A stretch of 64,000 nt of DNA from Ananas comosus (GCF_001540865.1 NC_033638.1:6515474-6579473); one strand, 5' to 3'. Counted from the first letter of the stretch, positions 35,113 to 48,250 are shown. Notes: generated from the sequence alone by a model not told the origin. Translations and numbers: made by a program.

Positions 35113-36830
35113 TAAGTAGAGAGAGAGAGACTGGGGATGGAGTTGGGGAGGGGGAGACAGGAGAGAGAAAGAAAAGTATTTTTAAGTATTTTTTTTTTTC
35201 AGTTTTTCGGTTTGGTTCTAAAAGAAACAAACTATTTTAGAAAGTATTCATTTTTTCAGATTTTATTGACAACTAGAATTTTTTTCTAAAAAATATTCAG
35301 CAAACTAAAACACTAATCCTTCATGAAATTTGAAAAAAAAAAAAAAACATTTCAAAAACAATTAAGTTTTTTTGGGAACCAATCAGGAGAGGTTTTCCAC
35401 TGCAAGGCTTCTAAATCATCAATCGGTTACATTAAACTTAATATAAAATATTTACAATATTTAAAAAATAAATTTTACTATTTTTAGATATTACATACTT
35501 AGCTACCAAATAGGTACAAAATTAACAATTGTAATAATGACCAATGAAAGAAGTTTGCAAATTTAACGATGCAAAAACCAAATAAAAGTTTGATAAAAAA
35601 AAATATATGTATACTATTTAAGCCAAGATCAATGTTGATATTTTTATTTTTAGCTGTTAAGTTCAAATTAATTTTTTGAAAAGGCAAGAAATGCTGATAT
35701 ATGCAAAAGCCTTCTAGAGCCAAGGCACGGGGCGCGCACATGCAGGTGCTTGCCTCAAGAAGGTGGTGAGTTGCAATTCCAATAAAAACAAAATTCTTAA
35801 TAAGTCTAAATTTAAATTGATATTTTATATAAAAAATTTCAAAATAGTCAAATATAAAAAAAATAATCACAAAAAAAATAATCACAGGCATAAATATTCT
35901 GAAACTAAAAATATAAAAAAAAAGTTTCAACTTCGAACTTAAAAGCGAAGGAACAAGAGAAACGGAAAAAAAAAAAAAGAAAAAGGATTCAAATTAGAGA
36001 TTCTTTTTTTTCAATCCCTTGACATATTAGAACATATAGTTAAAAAACTCACGACCCAAAAAATCCAAATCTTAAACTCATTAAATTCAAACATACGTGT
36101 TTAAGGGGCGTGTCCCTCAAAGCCTAAGCGCGCGCGTCTCAGAGAGGGCACTGCACCTCAGCTGGCCAGAGGCGCTGAGGCACGCGCCTTTTCAAAGGCT
36201 GGTTTAAACCCTCTTGCTCGCTAGATAAATAATATTAAAAATCATAAAATTTACCTTCTAGACCCTTCAAATACTATAAATCAAGTTGATTTCTGACAAA
36301 ATCAACTGTCAATTCAAGTCCCGTCATCTAAAAGAGCTTGGGAGCATGAAGGCCTCTGTGTTTCTATAAGCATCCCAGCTATACTTTGCCTTTAATTCAG
36401 TGTACTTAAACTCTACTCAAGCCCTTTTCTTTTTCCCCCTCTCCAGAAAATAATTATCCTCAAACCCTCAAACACTGAATTATTCCATCCGAACAACAAA
36501 GATTGTCATTTTGAAGATGCAAAAGTGGAAGAAAATTTAATTAGTAACATGTACAGTAAAATTACATTAGTACATATCTGAGGTACAAAACTCAAAGCAG
36601 ATAAGAGCATTAACTTAAGCATTGGCCTTTGTTACAATAATTTACTCACTTAATGGTTTCTAAGAACAGTGTAGATCCAACAAGTAAGCTGCGCAAATCG
36701 CTTAACAGAACGAGAAACAAAAGCACTTATAATCTTGATGTAGCAGCTTCTAAAGCAGATCATTCATAACCAACATAAAAACAAATCAAAATCTAGAAAA
36801 TTTTCAAGAGCAATTTGAAGCTACTTGGAA
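35113..36830. other. intergenic, repeat-derived
   Basis: A GA-rich tract lies at 35115-35175. Words GGCACGGGGCGCGCAC (about 35725) and GGCGCTGAGGCACGCGCC (about 36170) sit in AT-rich sequence and look like inverted ends of an eroded element. From about 36500 onward the sequence is near the 3' end of the ESF2-like gene. No other gene seen. Confidence 0.35.
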
Positions 36831-36911
36831 ATGCTTACCTCAGAAACCAGGATGTTATCCTCCTCAAAATTGATTACTCTAGTATGTTTTCGAAATTACT
36901 AGAAAATGTTA

Positions 36912-39900
36912 TCAGGAACTGCTGAATACCTGCAGAGGAATGGAGCAAATTCAAATTGATTCAAAAGATAACTGGAGCTTTTACATAATTTACTGTACTG
37001 ATAGAGAAGCATACCCCTGCTAAAATATTTTTTGATAGCTTTGGTTTACTTTTGCCACTATCTGAAACAGGACGGTTTTGAGGGACCTGGCGAATGACTT
37101 TCGGTTCCAGAGCTTTATCAGATTCCTCTCCAGTTTTCTGCTTCTGTAGCAGGCACCCAAATTTTGAAATGGGTTCAGCTCAAAAGGGAAAATAATAAAA
37201 AAAGAGAACTTCAAGCTAGACATTTACTGCTATCAAATAAACTGTCTTAGATACGCTGAATCCGAAAATAATGAACGAAAGCAGATGCGGGGCTTTTCCA
37301 CTAAACACTAGCAATGCACTCTTGATTGAAATTCTTTTGGTACCGTATCAATTTCAGCACAGTAGTGTTCATCGCTGCAGTTTCCAAAAGATGCTTTTAC
37401 TGTTTCATTGAAATATGAGCTAGTGGAATGATAATCTTTGAGTAGCATGAATTAATTGTTTAACTAGATCTGCTAATTCCTGTAATAACCCCAACTTTTT
37501 TCCTTGCAGACATCAGTCTTATGTAATCAGTCTAAAGATAACTACATTGGTTCTTTTTTCTCGTACGGCAAATAAACAAAAGAAAAAAGAAATCTCGATG
37601 ACAAATAGAGTAATTGATATGCCTTCTGAGAAGTACCAATATGTTAGATTTTAAATATAATTCTGCAATGAATCAGGAAATAACTACAGAATAAAACAAG
37701 GCAACAATATCTAGCAGAGGATAGAGCATACAAACCTTCTTTCTGCGTTCTTGCATATGTTTCAATGCAATTGATTTTTCAACTTTAGACAAGTAGAAAT
37801 CACGCTCCCTCTTTGCAGCAGATATTTCCAAGTTTAGTTTCTCTTCCCGAATGTGGTTCCTCTCAGCTGCATTTGGATTTCACAAGTCACTCACACAGAA
37901 ATAATATGCAAGGATTGCTGTGCAAAACACTGAGTGGTCCAGAGGCTTCACAATACCTATTTCGCTAATCAGATCATCCCATTTGAATTTACTAAGATAC
38001 TTGATGTTCCAAATGTCATAGTAAAAAGAAGACCTCTTTCTCCCACCTAACAAGAAACAAAATCAACCACGGAGTAAGATTCATAAGATACAATGCTGCA
38101 GAGGAATAGATAAGGGAGGTTGAGATAGCAAGCATGCGGTGGAAGAAGTAACCGTAAGGTTGAATACTCTAATTTCTATATCGGCCCAAAAGATAGCCAT
38201 TTCACTAAATACTATCATTCTTTTCCATCAATTAAGGGATGCTTAAGAATCAAACTGCAACGACTGAGATAGCTCATGAAAGGAAATTCTTTTGAACTTC
38301 TTATTAATTCTTTCATTGGGTAGGTCATGGGTCGTAAACTTGACATCTTAAAAGGAAAGATGGAAGATAATGGACATTCTCTGAGGGTAGACATCATGTG
38401 GAAATTATAGAAAAGTAGCCCAACAAAAATAGGGGATGCATTAAGTAATATCATGAAGGGGCTACGTCTAGACAGAATATGAAGCTATATTGACGGGGAG
38501 ATCTTTATTATATTTATCAACAGGGAGATGTTGATTACAGTTCCAAGAGTAAGTTTTGTGCAGTAAAATCGTTCAGCATCTCAAGAGTATATTAACTGGG
38601 CATAATATAAGTACATAAAACTCTTCAAATACATGATTAAGATAAAATGCAACATAATAAAAACCGATGTTTCATTAGATTGCTAGAAGAGGCAGGCATG
38701 CTTGAATATGAATAACTAATGATGACAGGAAAATGCATCCCCAAAGATACAACTATCTCTTAATGACTACTACAGTTTAAAGGCTTACCTATTTGTTCAC
38801 CGTTAAGCAAATTTGCAACTCTTTTGGCAACACTTTTTTTCGTAAATTCAACCCACCTATAATAGTTACATACCAGACAGGGCAAACGAATAGCTTATTA
38901 GAACAAACAGAATAGATTCTCTTCAAACAGGTAGCAGATACAAGGCACCAAAACGAACTAAGCAGCTAGGATACATCAAGGATAATTACTATTTTTTACT
39001 TCTCCATTGTCTGCAGAGAAACCTAAAACTTCAGTTATAATATATGTGATGCTTCAATAACCCACTAGAAAATAAAGATGATTAATGCGCTTGTAACTGT
39101 GAATGATGTACACTTCCATGACATTAGCTTTGTTATGCAATGAATTTTAATTGACTGTTTGTCCAAGTGGAAATTCGTGTAATACTATTTGAGTAAGGCT
39201 GTGAAGAAGTCTAACATATTCTTTATCAAATCCTCTTGACAACTTCAAACCGATTAAAAAAGCAAACTAAAAAAATACAATATGCGCTTTGGAATATCGA
39301 AGCCCATTTCAACATTGTGCTCTAGACAAAACTCTTAGACAGTATATTTCTGCCAAACCTATCTCAAGAAGAGAAGCTATTTTAGCAGCCAGGGTTCATA
39401 TTTGAAGCAAAACCCTCCACAAATAAAGCTTGATTGTAGTTAAACGAAAGCTTCATAGTATTTGAATGATACCTGACAGTGCTTCTCCTAGACTAAAGAA
39501 GTGAAGTTTCCCTTTAACGTCTCAACTAAACCAACATTCCTGCCCAACTTTAAATCATCCCAAATCAACTTAAAGTGGTTTGTAATAATTTTCCACTTGG
39601 GAACTCCAGGACTAAATTTAAAGAATGTCCCTTAGGTCTGTTGCCAAAAGATTTGAAGTTACACTTTAGCAAAGAGAAATAACATGGGCTTTGTAATAAT
39701 AAAAATAGCGAGAAACAACAGGGATTTCCAAATTTTACCCCTCAGAAAACTCCTTTCCTCTGAAGCCACCAGCTTGCTTACGGTGTACTTGAGCACTGGG
39801 ATCTGCCATTAGAATTTATCATATCAGGTCTAGTCAATGTTTGAGCAGCCACTACTAGAAAACCAACCGGACTTGACTGTGGGACTGAAGAAGCAATTTC

Positions 39901-40985
39901 AATAAGCAAACTTTTACACAACATACTAGATAAGTAGATATTAATAATAATTTCAAAAGTAATCGATAAACATTTAACTTTGTCACCCCATCTGATTGTA
40001 TGTATAGATACCACCCCATCTAATTGTATGCATCTTAGGAGTCCATAAATTTATCTATCATGTCAAGAGAAAATAAAGTTGGAAACTAGTCAAACTACTA
40101 GTTTGTGAGGGTGAAAATTTGCGTGTCAATACGAAAGCTAGTTCCTAGTGAAAAAACAGAGAAAGACAAAACATAACTAATATGAAAGTACCAACTATTC
40201 ATTATGTTTGATTTCAACAAGAAATAATAGGCCAGCAGTACAATAATAGTTCATAGTTTCAACCTAAATAGCACTTTAACTATGTATGCATTGAGCCCTT
40301 GAAGTAAATTATAATTCATAGTCCAATTCCACAATATCATTATTTGTAGTCCATATTGTCTTCTGGCATTGCATATTAAAACCTCCTCTACCACAAGTAA
40401 ACAGAACAAGGTAATTAATTAATCATGTAAGACATGCGCAAGATAATTAATCAAACATTATGCCTCTCCATCTGTCCTGCAAAATCATTTTGTAGAATGA
40501 TAGAGCCAAAGTAATTGACATTCCTTCTCTCACAACAGAAACTATATTTTAATGATATCTTCGCTTCTGGGGAACTTTTATTGCAATTGACAGCAACTAA
40601 AAGATAAATTAGATAATAAGACCTACATTTATTCTCAAAAACAATTTAATAATGCACGTCAGAAAATATAAATGGCAAGGCCAACGATATGATTACCTTC
40701 GGGAACAAGATATATTCTCTGTATATCTCCAAATTTAGAGAGGATCAGACGGATGTGAGATGGGTTCATGTGTGGGGGAACTCGGCTCAAATAACAAACT
40801 CCTCGTCTATCTGCACCACTTGAATCTTTACGAGATCGCTTTTTCTTGTTTTTCCTCTTCAAAAGTTCTCCTTTTCCACATTTGTCCCCATCATCCACCA
40901 TATGTTGTTCTTCTAGATGAGTATCATCATTGTCTTGTTCCACAGCCTCGGCCATGCACTTTGACAGAAATTTTCTGGAGGTCAT
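36912..40985 (-). CDS. ESF2/ABT1-type pre-rRNA-processing protein
   Basis: Nucleolar RRM protein; yeast Esf2 works in the small-subunit processome and 18S rRNA maturation (family knowledge). Minus-strand exons in order: 40955-40697, 39802-39739, 38856-38789, 38046-37957, 37866-37736, 37143-37015, 36929-36912. They join in phase into 252 residues from MAEAVEQ, or 262 if the upstream in-frame ATG at 40985 is used. The acidic N-terminus and a lysine-rich signal (KRKNKKKRSRK) precede an RRM of the family type with GVCYLSRVPPHMNPSHIRLI, GGFRGKEFSEGWVEFTKK and IGGRKRSSFYYDIWNIKYL. A charged helical region (ERNHIREEKLNLEISAAKRE) follows, and the protein ends GVFSSS. A noncoding exon near 42087-42287 and acceptor near 41021 are inferred. 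Confidence 0.9.
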
Positions 40986-41020
40986 TAACACACATCTACT
41001 AAATTTCTCGAACACCACTA

Positions 41021-42079
41021 TACAAATAGATAATGAAGAGATGCTAAAGAAGGCGTGTTGATATATGGGAAAGCTGATGAATTAGCATTCACAAATCTAG
41101 TTAGTTTGTGAATAAAGTTCGGTGGAGAAGTTAAGATATATTTGAAAGCGCGACATTGGATACTATTAATATAATAAGTCACGGAGAGATCAGGTAATTT
41201 TCCCATGACTGATTAGACGCGCCAATTCTGTAATAGTCAGGCATATCAAACCTCAATTAAATCCGATGATTGGCTTATAGGAATATCTAATCTAGTCGAA
41301 GCAAAAGGTGGCATGAAATTAGGTTAAAGTAACCCTAAAACAATAAACAAAAGGATGAATTTGCTTAACTACAAGTGACTTCACTTCTTAGCGCTATTTC
41401 TTGAAAGACACAACCACATCATTCTGCTCGCACTCAATGAAGATGAAAAGCAAGTTTCGATAATGCTAGAATAGATATATCAAGGTCTTAACTGCCCATC
41501 AGTATGGGCTGTGCCGGTCTTACTCTCACCATATGTGCTGGCAAGATATCGGCATGATACGACCCCTGTACTGGTGGCACGACTCGACATCTTTCTTTTT
41601 TTTTGAAATTACCAAATAGTTATTTCAATAAAGTGCAAAAACTAATAAAGATATAAAATAAGCAATTAGAATACATCGGTTCCAAAAATAAATAAATATT
41701 TTATGTTATAGTGTGCTAGCAGAGAGGTATTTTTATGGTGAGCACACATTAGCATCTTAGGCAAGAACCCCCCGTGCCACAGCACTTAAATTCTTAAAAT
41801 ACATTATATCTAATCATAATTTGGACCTTTTTTTTGCTCTTAAAATAGTAAAAACTGTTCTGACAATATCAATTCGCTATGTATAACTGTTCTGACAATA
41901 CCAATTCGCTATTTTTATGCATGCAAACGCAGGACCGGAGAGAAAGCGACCATAAACTGGTGGAGAGCGATTAGAGATGACGATTCTAATTATAAAAATC
42001 TCAATATTGTATACAAACCCTAATCAAACTTACGTACACATGTACACTAAAATTGCACACACACCACCAAATCGCACGA
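41021..42079 (-). other. inferred 5'-UTR intron of the ESF2-like gene
   Basis: No coding frame. On the minus strand a donor-like CGAAGTAGGA is near 42083 and an acceptor-like TTTGTATAG ends near 41021, fitting a leader intron. It contains a segment with degenerate CACGGCACGAC-type words (about 41500-41590). This is inference only. Confidence 0.35.
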
Positions 42080-42287
42080 TTCCTACTTCGATAAGGAGAT
42101 GGAGTGGAGCAGAGATCGAACCAGGTGAGGATACTCGGCGACGAGGAGAGCGATCGATCGATCGATCGATCGGATTAAGCTTCGAAGCGTCGGTGAACGC
42201 GAAAGGTGGCCCCCAAAAATTAGGGCTAAACTCGAACGAGCGAGTGGGAGAGGAGTATACTGCTGTGCTGTTTCGGCGCGTCCACAC
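42080..42287 (-). promoter_or_regulatory. probable leader/promoter of the ESF2-like gene
   Basis: A GC-richer island in AT-rich sequence, with a GATC tetranucleotide repeat at 42151-42172. On the minus strand it has the composition of a 5' leader and a plausible donor at its low end. It stops abruptly at 42288 where a transposon begins, so little native promoter is left next to it. Confidence 0.4.
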
Positions 42288-42554
42288 TAGGGGTGAAAAA
42301 CGGATCGGATATTGTCGAATAAACCATACCCGCATCCATATATTTCTTTTCGAATACGGATTCGGATACAAATATATAACGGGTGCCAAATTTTTATTAT
42401 CACATCTGCTAAAAATAGATTCGGATATAGCCGGATATTTTTTAGGATTCAAATATGGGTTGGATATTTATAATATATATGCACATACACAAAAAAAATA
42501 TATTATTTATTTTTCTACCTTGTTTCCTAAATATATTTCTTTATATATAAAATA

Positions 42555-43017
42555 GGATTAATTTCTTACAGATTCCTGCAAATATAGTGAATAAAAAATA
42601 TATCTCTATAATGTTCAACTTTCATATGTTATCTCTACAAAAGTTCTGATATTTTCAAATATGTCCCTCTAATTTATTACCGTTAGAGAACTGTTTATAT
42701 TTTTAATTTTACCATCACAAATATATCCCTCCAAACGTCATATTACTGTTAGAGAACTGTTTATATTTTTAATTTTATCATCATAAATATATCCCTCCAA
42801 ACATCATAACAGTATAATATAAGGGGGTAAATATATCAAAAACTAATGAGAGTTAAGTATCTAACCTATGGTTAACTAAATTTTTCTAACGAATTCTGAC
42901 GATAGTGGTATATTTGAAAATATTAAGATTTTTATAGAGACAGCATATGAAAGTTGAATTTTGTAGGAATATATTTATTATTCACTATATTTATAAGGAC
43001 GTGTATGAAATTAACTC
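42555..43017. mobile_element. fold-back element family B, copy 2
   Basis: The 463-bp element has long inverted arms of more than 100 bp (left GTTCAACTTTCATATG, right the complement CATATGAAAGTTGAAT). It is flanked by a perfect 9-bp duplication TATAAAATA (42546-42554 and 43018-43026), indicating a Mutator-like origin. It is related to the copy at 13115-13588. Confidence 0.8.
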
Positions 43018-43212
43018 TATAAAATATGTAATTTTAATATATAACTCATTATAAAATAAACAAATAACACGAAAAAATCATCTTTTTTTTTTTTTACAAC
43101 ATGTGTTAATCATCCTTCATTGGCAATAAATTAGAGGGAAGGAATTTGGGCGGGCTGAGCATGCGAAATTGAGCCACGTGGATAAAAAAATATAAAGAAT
43201 ATAAAAATAGAA

Positions 43213-43438
43213 TTGAGTTCCTATGCTTTTAAAAGTATCAAGTTATTGATGCTCGTAAATTTTTGGCCCTTAGATGAAGAAATATGCGGTTAGGATGATG
43301 TGGGCCCCCTAGGGTTGAGTGGGTGGTTGGTTGAATAGTATAATCTAACGGGTGAAAATGATCAAAGGCATAAATCAAACGGTAAAAAACTCACAAGCAC
43401 CAAGTACTTGGTGCTTTTACAAGCACCATAGCCGGACT
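43213..43438 (+). repeat. 230-bp dispersed repeat, copy 3
   Basis: Same unit and orientation as 12782-13007, from GAGTTCCTATGCTTTTAAAAG to CACCATAGCCGGACTC. It holds a cleaner internal palindrome AAGCACCAAGTACTTGGTGC. In both loci it neighbours a family-B fold-back element. Confidence 0.8.
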
Positions 43439-43639
43439 CTATAAAAATAATAATAGTTCGGATATCCATATCCATATCCATTTTTTCGGATATCCGAAAA
43501 AACTTCACTCTCTAAAACCATATCAGTATCCATATCCGACCAGTGGATGTTTTCTATCCGGATCCGGATAACATCGAACACGAATACGAATGGATATTTT
43601 CGGATAATATCCGATCCGTTTTCACCCCTAGTCCGAGCC

Positions 43640-44860
43640 CTCATTTTCTCGGATTAAAGCGGGCCGGAAGTGGGTTCGATTGGACACGGGTTTAAATCCG
43701 GATGATGGTGTGTCGGGCCTTCCGCAGGCCGGCCCGAATGTTACGGGCTTAAGATTTAGATTTAAATCTAAATCTAAATTGAAAATTTAAATTTAGATTT
43801 AAAATTTTTAATTTTAAAATTTTAAACTTCAGATTTAAAATTTCAAATTTATATATTAAATTAAAATTTAAAATTTAAAATTAATATTTAAGATATATAT
43901 TTTAAATTTAAATTCAAATTTTAAACTATTTTTAAGTAAAATTCAGTAAAAAAATTATTATATGCAAACATCAAAAAATTTTGCCAAATAACTTTCTAAA
44001 ATTACTTCAGAAAAATCGTTTTTCATACAAACTTAGTCAAATGCTCTACAGATTTTAATCAAAATCAATTATGTGGAAATTACTTTTCTCGAATTTAGGC
44101 CAAACGAATCCTAATACGCCTATAGGTGATGGAAAAAAGAGATTCAAAGCCAAATAATTATGGATATATTAATTATGATTTTTGTTTGTCAGACACGGCA
44201 CGGCACGGCACGGCATGATCAAACCAGCAGGCTACCAGCAGTCTTACACCCCTAGGTGATGGGGAAAGATATCAAAACCTAAATATTTATAGATATATTT
44301 ATAATTTTTGTGATCTTTTGAACTGAATCCAAATTCGAAGTTGATCTGAAAAATATCATATAAATCTATATATACTTGTTTATAAGTATAATGTTACTCT
44401 TTAATTTTCTAGACTATGAATCAGTATTAAATGCACTCTCATGAGTTTATAGATATTTCATATAATAGTTTTCAATCAAAATATTTAATGTAAAATCTTT
44501 TATTTAGTTATTAATAATCTGATTCTGTATCTGAAACTTACCGAATATGTGTTTGAGATTTTACTGTTCGACTCGAATTTGAGTTCGGATTTGGATTCGA
44601 ATATCGAGTTAGATATATTTTCGAATTCAAATTCGGATTCAGATACCAAATATCTGAAACCAAAACCGGTTTTAATTTAATTTCAATATGTAACATTTTT
44701 ATTTAGCTCATATTCAATAACATTTTCTTAAAACTCTTAATTTTTAGTTGATTTTTCTAATTCTTTATGGATTTTAGAAAGCTTAATTATTTATTGCCAA
44801 TTTTTTAATTTTAATTTAAACATTCGTTAAATATTCAATTACTCTCCATATCTATTCAAC
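43640..44860. other. intergenic, low-complexity AT-rich
   Basis: Tracts of ATTTAAATTT-type words (about 43750-43920), a short (CACGG)n run at 44194-44214, and remnant GGATTCGAAT words around 44580-44650 that resemble hAT-like MITE interiors. No gene seen. Confidence 0.4.
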
Positions 44861-44864
44861 CCCC

Positions 44865-45285
44865 CGTGGTTTCGTACTTTCTCACTTTAATATCCTATGA
44901 TTTAAAGTGTATCAAGTTAGTACCTGTGGTTTCGCACTTTCTCACTTTAGTACCTTATTGTTTAAAGTGTATCAAATTAGTACTCTGTGGTTTCATTTTT
45001 GTATCAAGTTAGTACCCTCTGATTTCATTTTTCTCTTTTTATTATCCATTTCGGAATATTTTTTTCGTTAAATTAGTGACAAAGTTAAAACTAAAGGGTA
45101 CTAAAATGAATATTCGATAAACCTAGGTCGCATATCTGAAGTTTTTTGTATATAATCTAACGAAATATTAAACCACATGGTAGTAAAGTGAGAAAGTGCG
45201 AAACCACAAAGTACTAACTTGATATACTTTAAACCACAGAATACTAAAATGAGAAAGTAAGAAATCACCAGAGTATTTAAAATTT
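44865..45285. repeat. fold-back repeat of GTACC-type units
   Basis: Left half repeats CACTTTAGTACC and TATCAAGTTAGTACC words; the right half carries their complement (GGTACTAAAATG, AGTACTAACTTGATA). The whole is a fold-back of tandem units, with relatives at 53820-54180 and, diverged, at 9240-9560. The central unique part (TTTTTTGTATATAATCTAAC) is shared with 9240-9560. Confidence 0.7.
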
Positions 45286-45591
45286 TTTCTTTAATTTTTG
45301 TCTAAAACTAATAATTTAGATATCATTCGAGTAACATTTGACTCAGATTGGGCGAATCTAAGAATTTGGATCGGATAATATCCGATCAATCATATTTACG
45401 ACCGAAAATCACTTCATCTGCCAGACAGACAGGCCATGCAATAAATGAATCCACCGGTTCTGCCCGGCTGCCATTACACCTTCATAATTACGATGACAAG
45501 GGAAGAAGACCAAACAAATTAAGTTGATCCCTCTCTCTCACGTATGCTGATGTCGACCTCGTACCTCAAATTTTTGACAAAATTATATCCA

Positions 45592-46146
45592 GGGTTTGTT
45601 TTGCAAATAGCCCTCTTACAAATTTTTTTTTTAAATTAGCCCTGTCAAAAATTTATTTGCAAAAATGGCCCTGGCCCCGCCACGCAAGCGCCACGTCAGC
45701 GCCACGCGGGCGGGGCTGGGACAGATGATTAAGTTGAACACGGTGAAGTATTCACCGTATTCAATACAAAGTTTTTGTATTGGACACGGTGAATAGCTAA
45801 GATCAAAATATTTGTATTGGACACGGTGAACCATTTACCGTGTCCAATATAAATAATTGGACACGGTGAATGGTTCACCGTGTCTAATACAAATACCTCC
45901 AACTTAGCCATTGTTGGGGTATTTGTATTGGACACGGTGAACCATTCACCGTGTCCAATACAAAAATCTTGTATTGAACAAGGTGAATGGTTCACCGTGT
46001 TCAACTTAAACATCTGATCCCGCCCCGCCCGCGTGGCGCTGACGTGGTACTGGCGTGGTGGGGGCAGGACCATTTTTGCAAATAATTTTTGGACGGAGCT
46101 ATTTTTACAAATAAAATTTGTCAGGGGACTATTTGCAAAAAAGCCC
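45592..46146. mobile_element. Mutator-like fold-back element with internal palindromes
   Basis: The two ends read GGGTTTGTTTTGCAAATAGC and (complement) GGGCTTTTTTGCAAATAGTC. The arms, over 130 bp each, include GGCGTGGCGCTGACGTGG-type GC-rich parts. A perfect 9-bp duplication TTATATCCA flanks it (45583-45591 and 46147-46155). The core, about 45730-46015, is an array of GGTGAACCATTCACC-type palindromes separated by CAATACAAAT. No transposase is present. Overlapping frames on the minus strand are artefacts of the repetition. Confidence 0.85.
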
Positions 46147-46179
46147 TTATATCCACGTCTACATCTATATACGTCATTC

Positions 46180-46324
46180 CTCAATAATTCCATACCGGAT
46201 AGAAATAAAAAAATAATTGGATATATAAAATACTTAGACACTAATAATAACAACTGGACTTAAGCAATTTAGGCCGGTGGTTGGGCTCAACGAGTTATTA
46301 TTGCTAGTGGGCTGAATCGTTACA
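46180..46324 (+). mobile_element. TRIM LTR, probably solo
   Basis: It resembles the 8342-8493 LTR from AATAATTCCATACCGGATAG to the end word ATCGTTACA, including AACGAGTTATTATTGCTAGT. No primer-binding site follows and no second LTR is near. The Mutator-like element 45592-46146 inserted close to its left end. Confidence 0.6.
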
Positions 46325-47860
46325 ATACATAATGCGAATTCATGTGCAGATAAATATCGAAAACTAAATTTTCTTTCCGTATCTACTTAAAATGGATTCG
46401 CATTCAGATATAAGTTAGATATACTTATTCGAATATTATGCGGATAATAATATATATTAATATGTATATACAAATATGAGCTAAAATTAGCACGAATACG
46501 ATACACAATGTCATTAGAGGTTCAAACGTGTTTAAACTCTATACACGCATATTTCATTCTATAAAATTTAATATTTTAACAAATATAAGTGTAATTTTAA
46601 TTAATATGAGATTTATAGTAAAATAAACGAAGAACGCGATAGAAAACTACTCTAAGGGGTGAAAACGGTTGGATACGGTCGATTTTTTTTTTTTTTAAGA
46701 AATCATATTTGCACCCACATTTTATTTTAAATTTTCTTTGGATGGGAATTCGAATCCGAATATATGTCGAGTACTAAATTTTGATATCCATAGTCACATT
46801 TCATGGGAATTTATTTATCCTAATCACTTTCGCCCCTACATGGCTTATTGTTGTTCTATTTTTTTAACTTTTAAATACGAATTCTATATAATTTAATATG
46901 TTTTAAGATTTTTTTTTTTTTGTTATTATTATAGTTGGTTAGGTTATAGTACATCCCGTAAAGTGGTAGATGATAATTTATTAAAAAAAATATTAAAAGC
47001 GAAAATAAGCCGTTTTACGTTTGTTTGTTTGTTTGTTTGTTTGTTTTTTTTTTTTTTTTGTTTTTGTTTTTTTTTACTGTCAAATAAACACTTTGGATGA
47101 AATGATTGCTTGCAATCCGCTGTCAACTCTTATATCTTTTGATATACAAAATTTTATTTAAAAAAAATAAAAGCAAACATAATATCAAACTAGGCCAAAA
47201 TCTTTGGGAGTTTTGAATGTTATCTTTGTTTTTTATAAGGTTGTCAAAAAATTGTTTATTTATTTTTAAAAGTTTAAGCTTTTGAAAAGCAATATATACT
47301 TTAAATTTATATTCAACAAAATCTCTCACATCTAGACTCAAAAAATATTTAATTGATTCGAAATGAAGATTTGAATTAAACTTAAAAAATTTGAAAGAAA
47401 CTGAGAGCATAGTGGAATTCAAAAATCAGTATCTCTAACTCTGATACGATGTGAAATAATTAATTTTTTTCTAAATATTTAAGTTGTGGTATTTTGAATA
47501 ATTTATATTTAAAAAATTATTGATGTATTATAAATGCTTACAATGTTTCAAATTATGAGTGTTAATACATAAAGCAATGCTAGGCTGCCATAAAAAATGA
47601 GTTATAATCCTACAAAACCCTAATCTCAGGGCCAATATTTTTTCACTTGTCTTATTTATTATTTTTTAAAAATAAATTAAAAGTTAAAAAGAGGTTAGTA
47701 ATTAAACTTCAAGCATCTCGGATGAGGCGTTGTAGGGATTACAACTTTTTTTTTAAAAAAAATTGTAGACTTAATTAGCAACATTAATTTTCTAATACAA
47801 ATTAACAAAATAAAAGGGCAACTAATATTTGGAGAGATCATAGTAGTAGTAGTCTGAGCA
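46325..47860. other. intergenic, simple repeats
   Basis: AT-rich with poly(T) runs and a (TTTG)n run at 47020-47047. Words such as GGGGTGAAAACGGTTGGATA at about 46655 and CCTAATCACTTTCGCCCCTA at about 46820 look like the two ends of a degenerate hAT-like MITE. No gene seen. Confidence 0.4.
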
Positions 47861-47869
47861 AATTTATAA

Positions 47870-48241
47870 GACTAAATTACAGAAAATCTCTCTATAAATA
47901 TCAATTTTTTCCACTTTCACTTCTTGACTTTCAAAAGTCTACATTTTATCTTCTTAAAAGTTCAGAAATATTTTTAGGTGGCGTTAATGGAGAGCGTGAA
48001 ATGATCAAATTGTTCTTAATTATTTTTTTTATAAATTTTTTAAAAATATATATTTATGTCATTTTAAATGATATCTTCGGTATAAATTATAAAAAATAAA
48101 CGGAATAGTGATAAAATCCTGATATAAGGGGTTACATGCAATAAATTGAAATATTGAGGGAGTAAAATATAAATTTCTTAAAATTAGAAAAGAAAAGTAA
48201 AAAACCAGATAGTAATAAAAAAAAATTCTGTAATTTAGCCA
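47870..48241. mobile_element. MULE-MITE family A, copy 4
   Basis: The 372-bp element begins GACTAAATTACAGAAAA and ends CTGTAATTTAGCC, flanked by a perfect 9-bp duplication AATTTATAA (47861-47869 and 48242-48250). The interior aligns with the other three copies (GGCGTTAATGGAGAGCGTGA). Confidence 0.8.
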
Positions 48242-48250
48242 ATTTATAAA

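Larger units (their letters stand above)
42288..43630. mobile_element. hAT-like element containing two nested repeats
   Basis: The ends TAGGGGTGAAAAACGGATCG and (complement) TAGGGGTGAAAACGGATCGG are nearly identical inverted repeats. Flanks GTCCACAC and GTCCGAGC match at 5 of 8 bases, a possible eroded duplication. Inside are the family-B fold-back element (42555-43017) and a 230-bp repeat (43213-43438); without them the element is about 650 bp. It sits directly upstream of the ESF2-like leader. Confidence 0.65.

Noticed and set aside
41977..42555. 192-codon plus-strand frame
   Set aside because: It runs from the ESF2-like leader region into a hAT-like element; no recognisable domain.
45730..46015. 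CRISPR-like array of short palindromic repeats
   Set aside because: Plant nuclear context, spacers are the same short words, and the array lies inside an element with a 9-bp target duplication; it is part of a transposon.
45729..46253. 174-codon minus-strand frame
   Set aside because: It crosses the end of the fold-back Mutator-like element, so it cannot be a native gene; repeated peptides mirror the palindromes.
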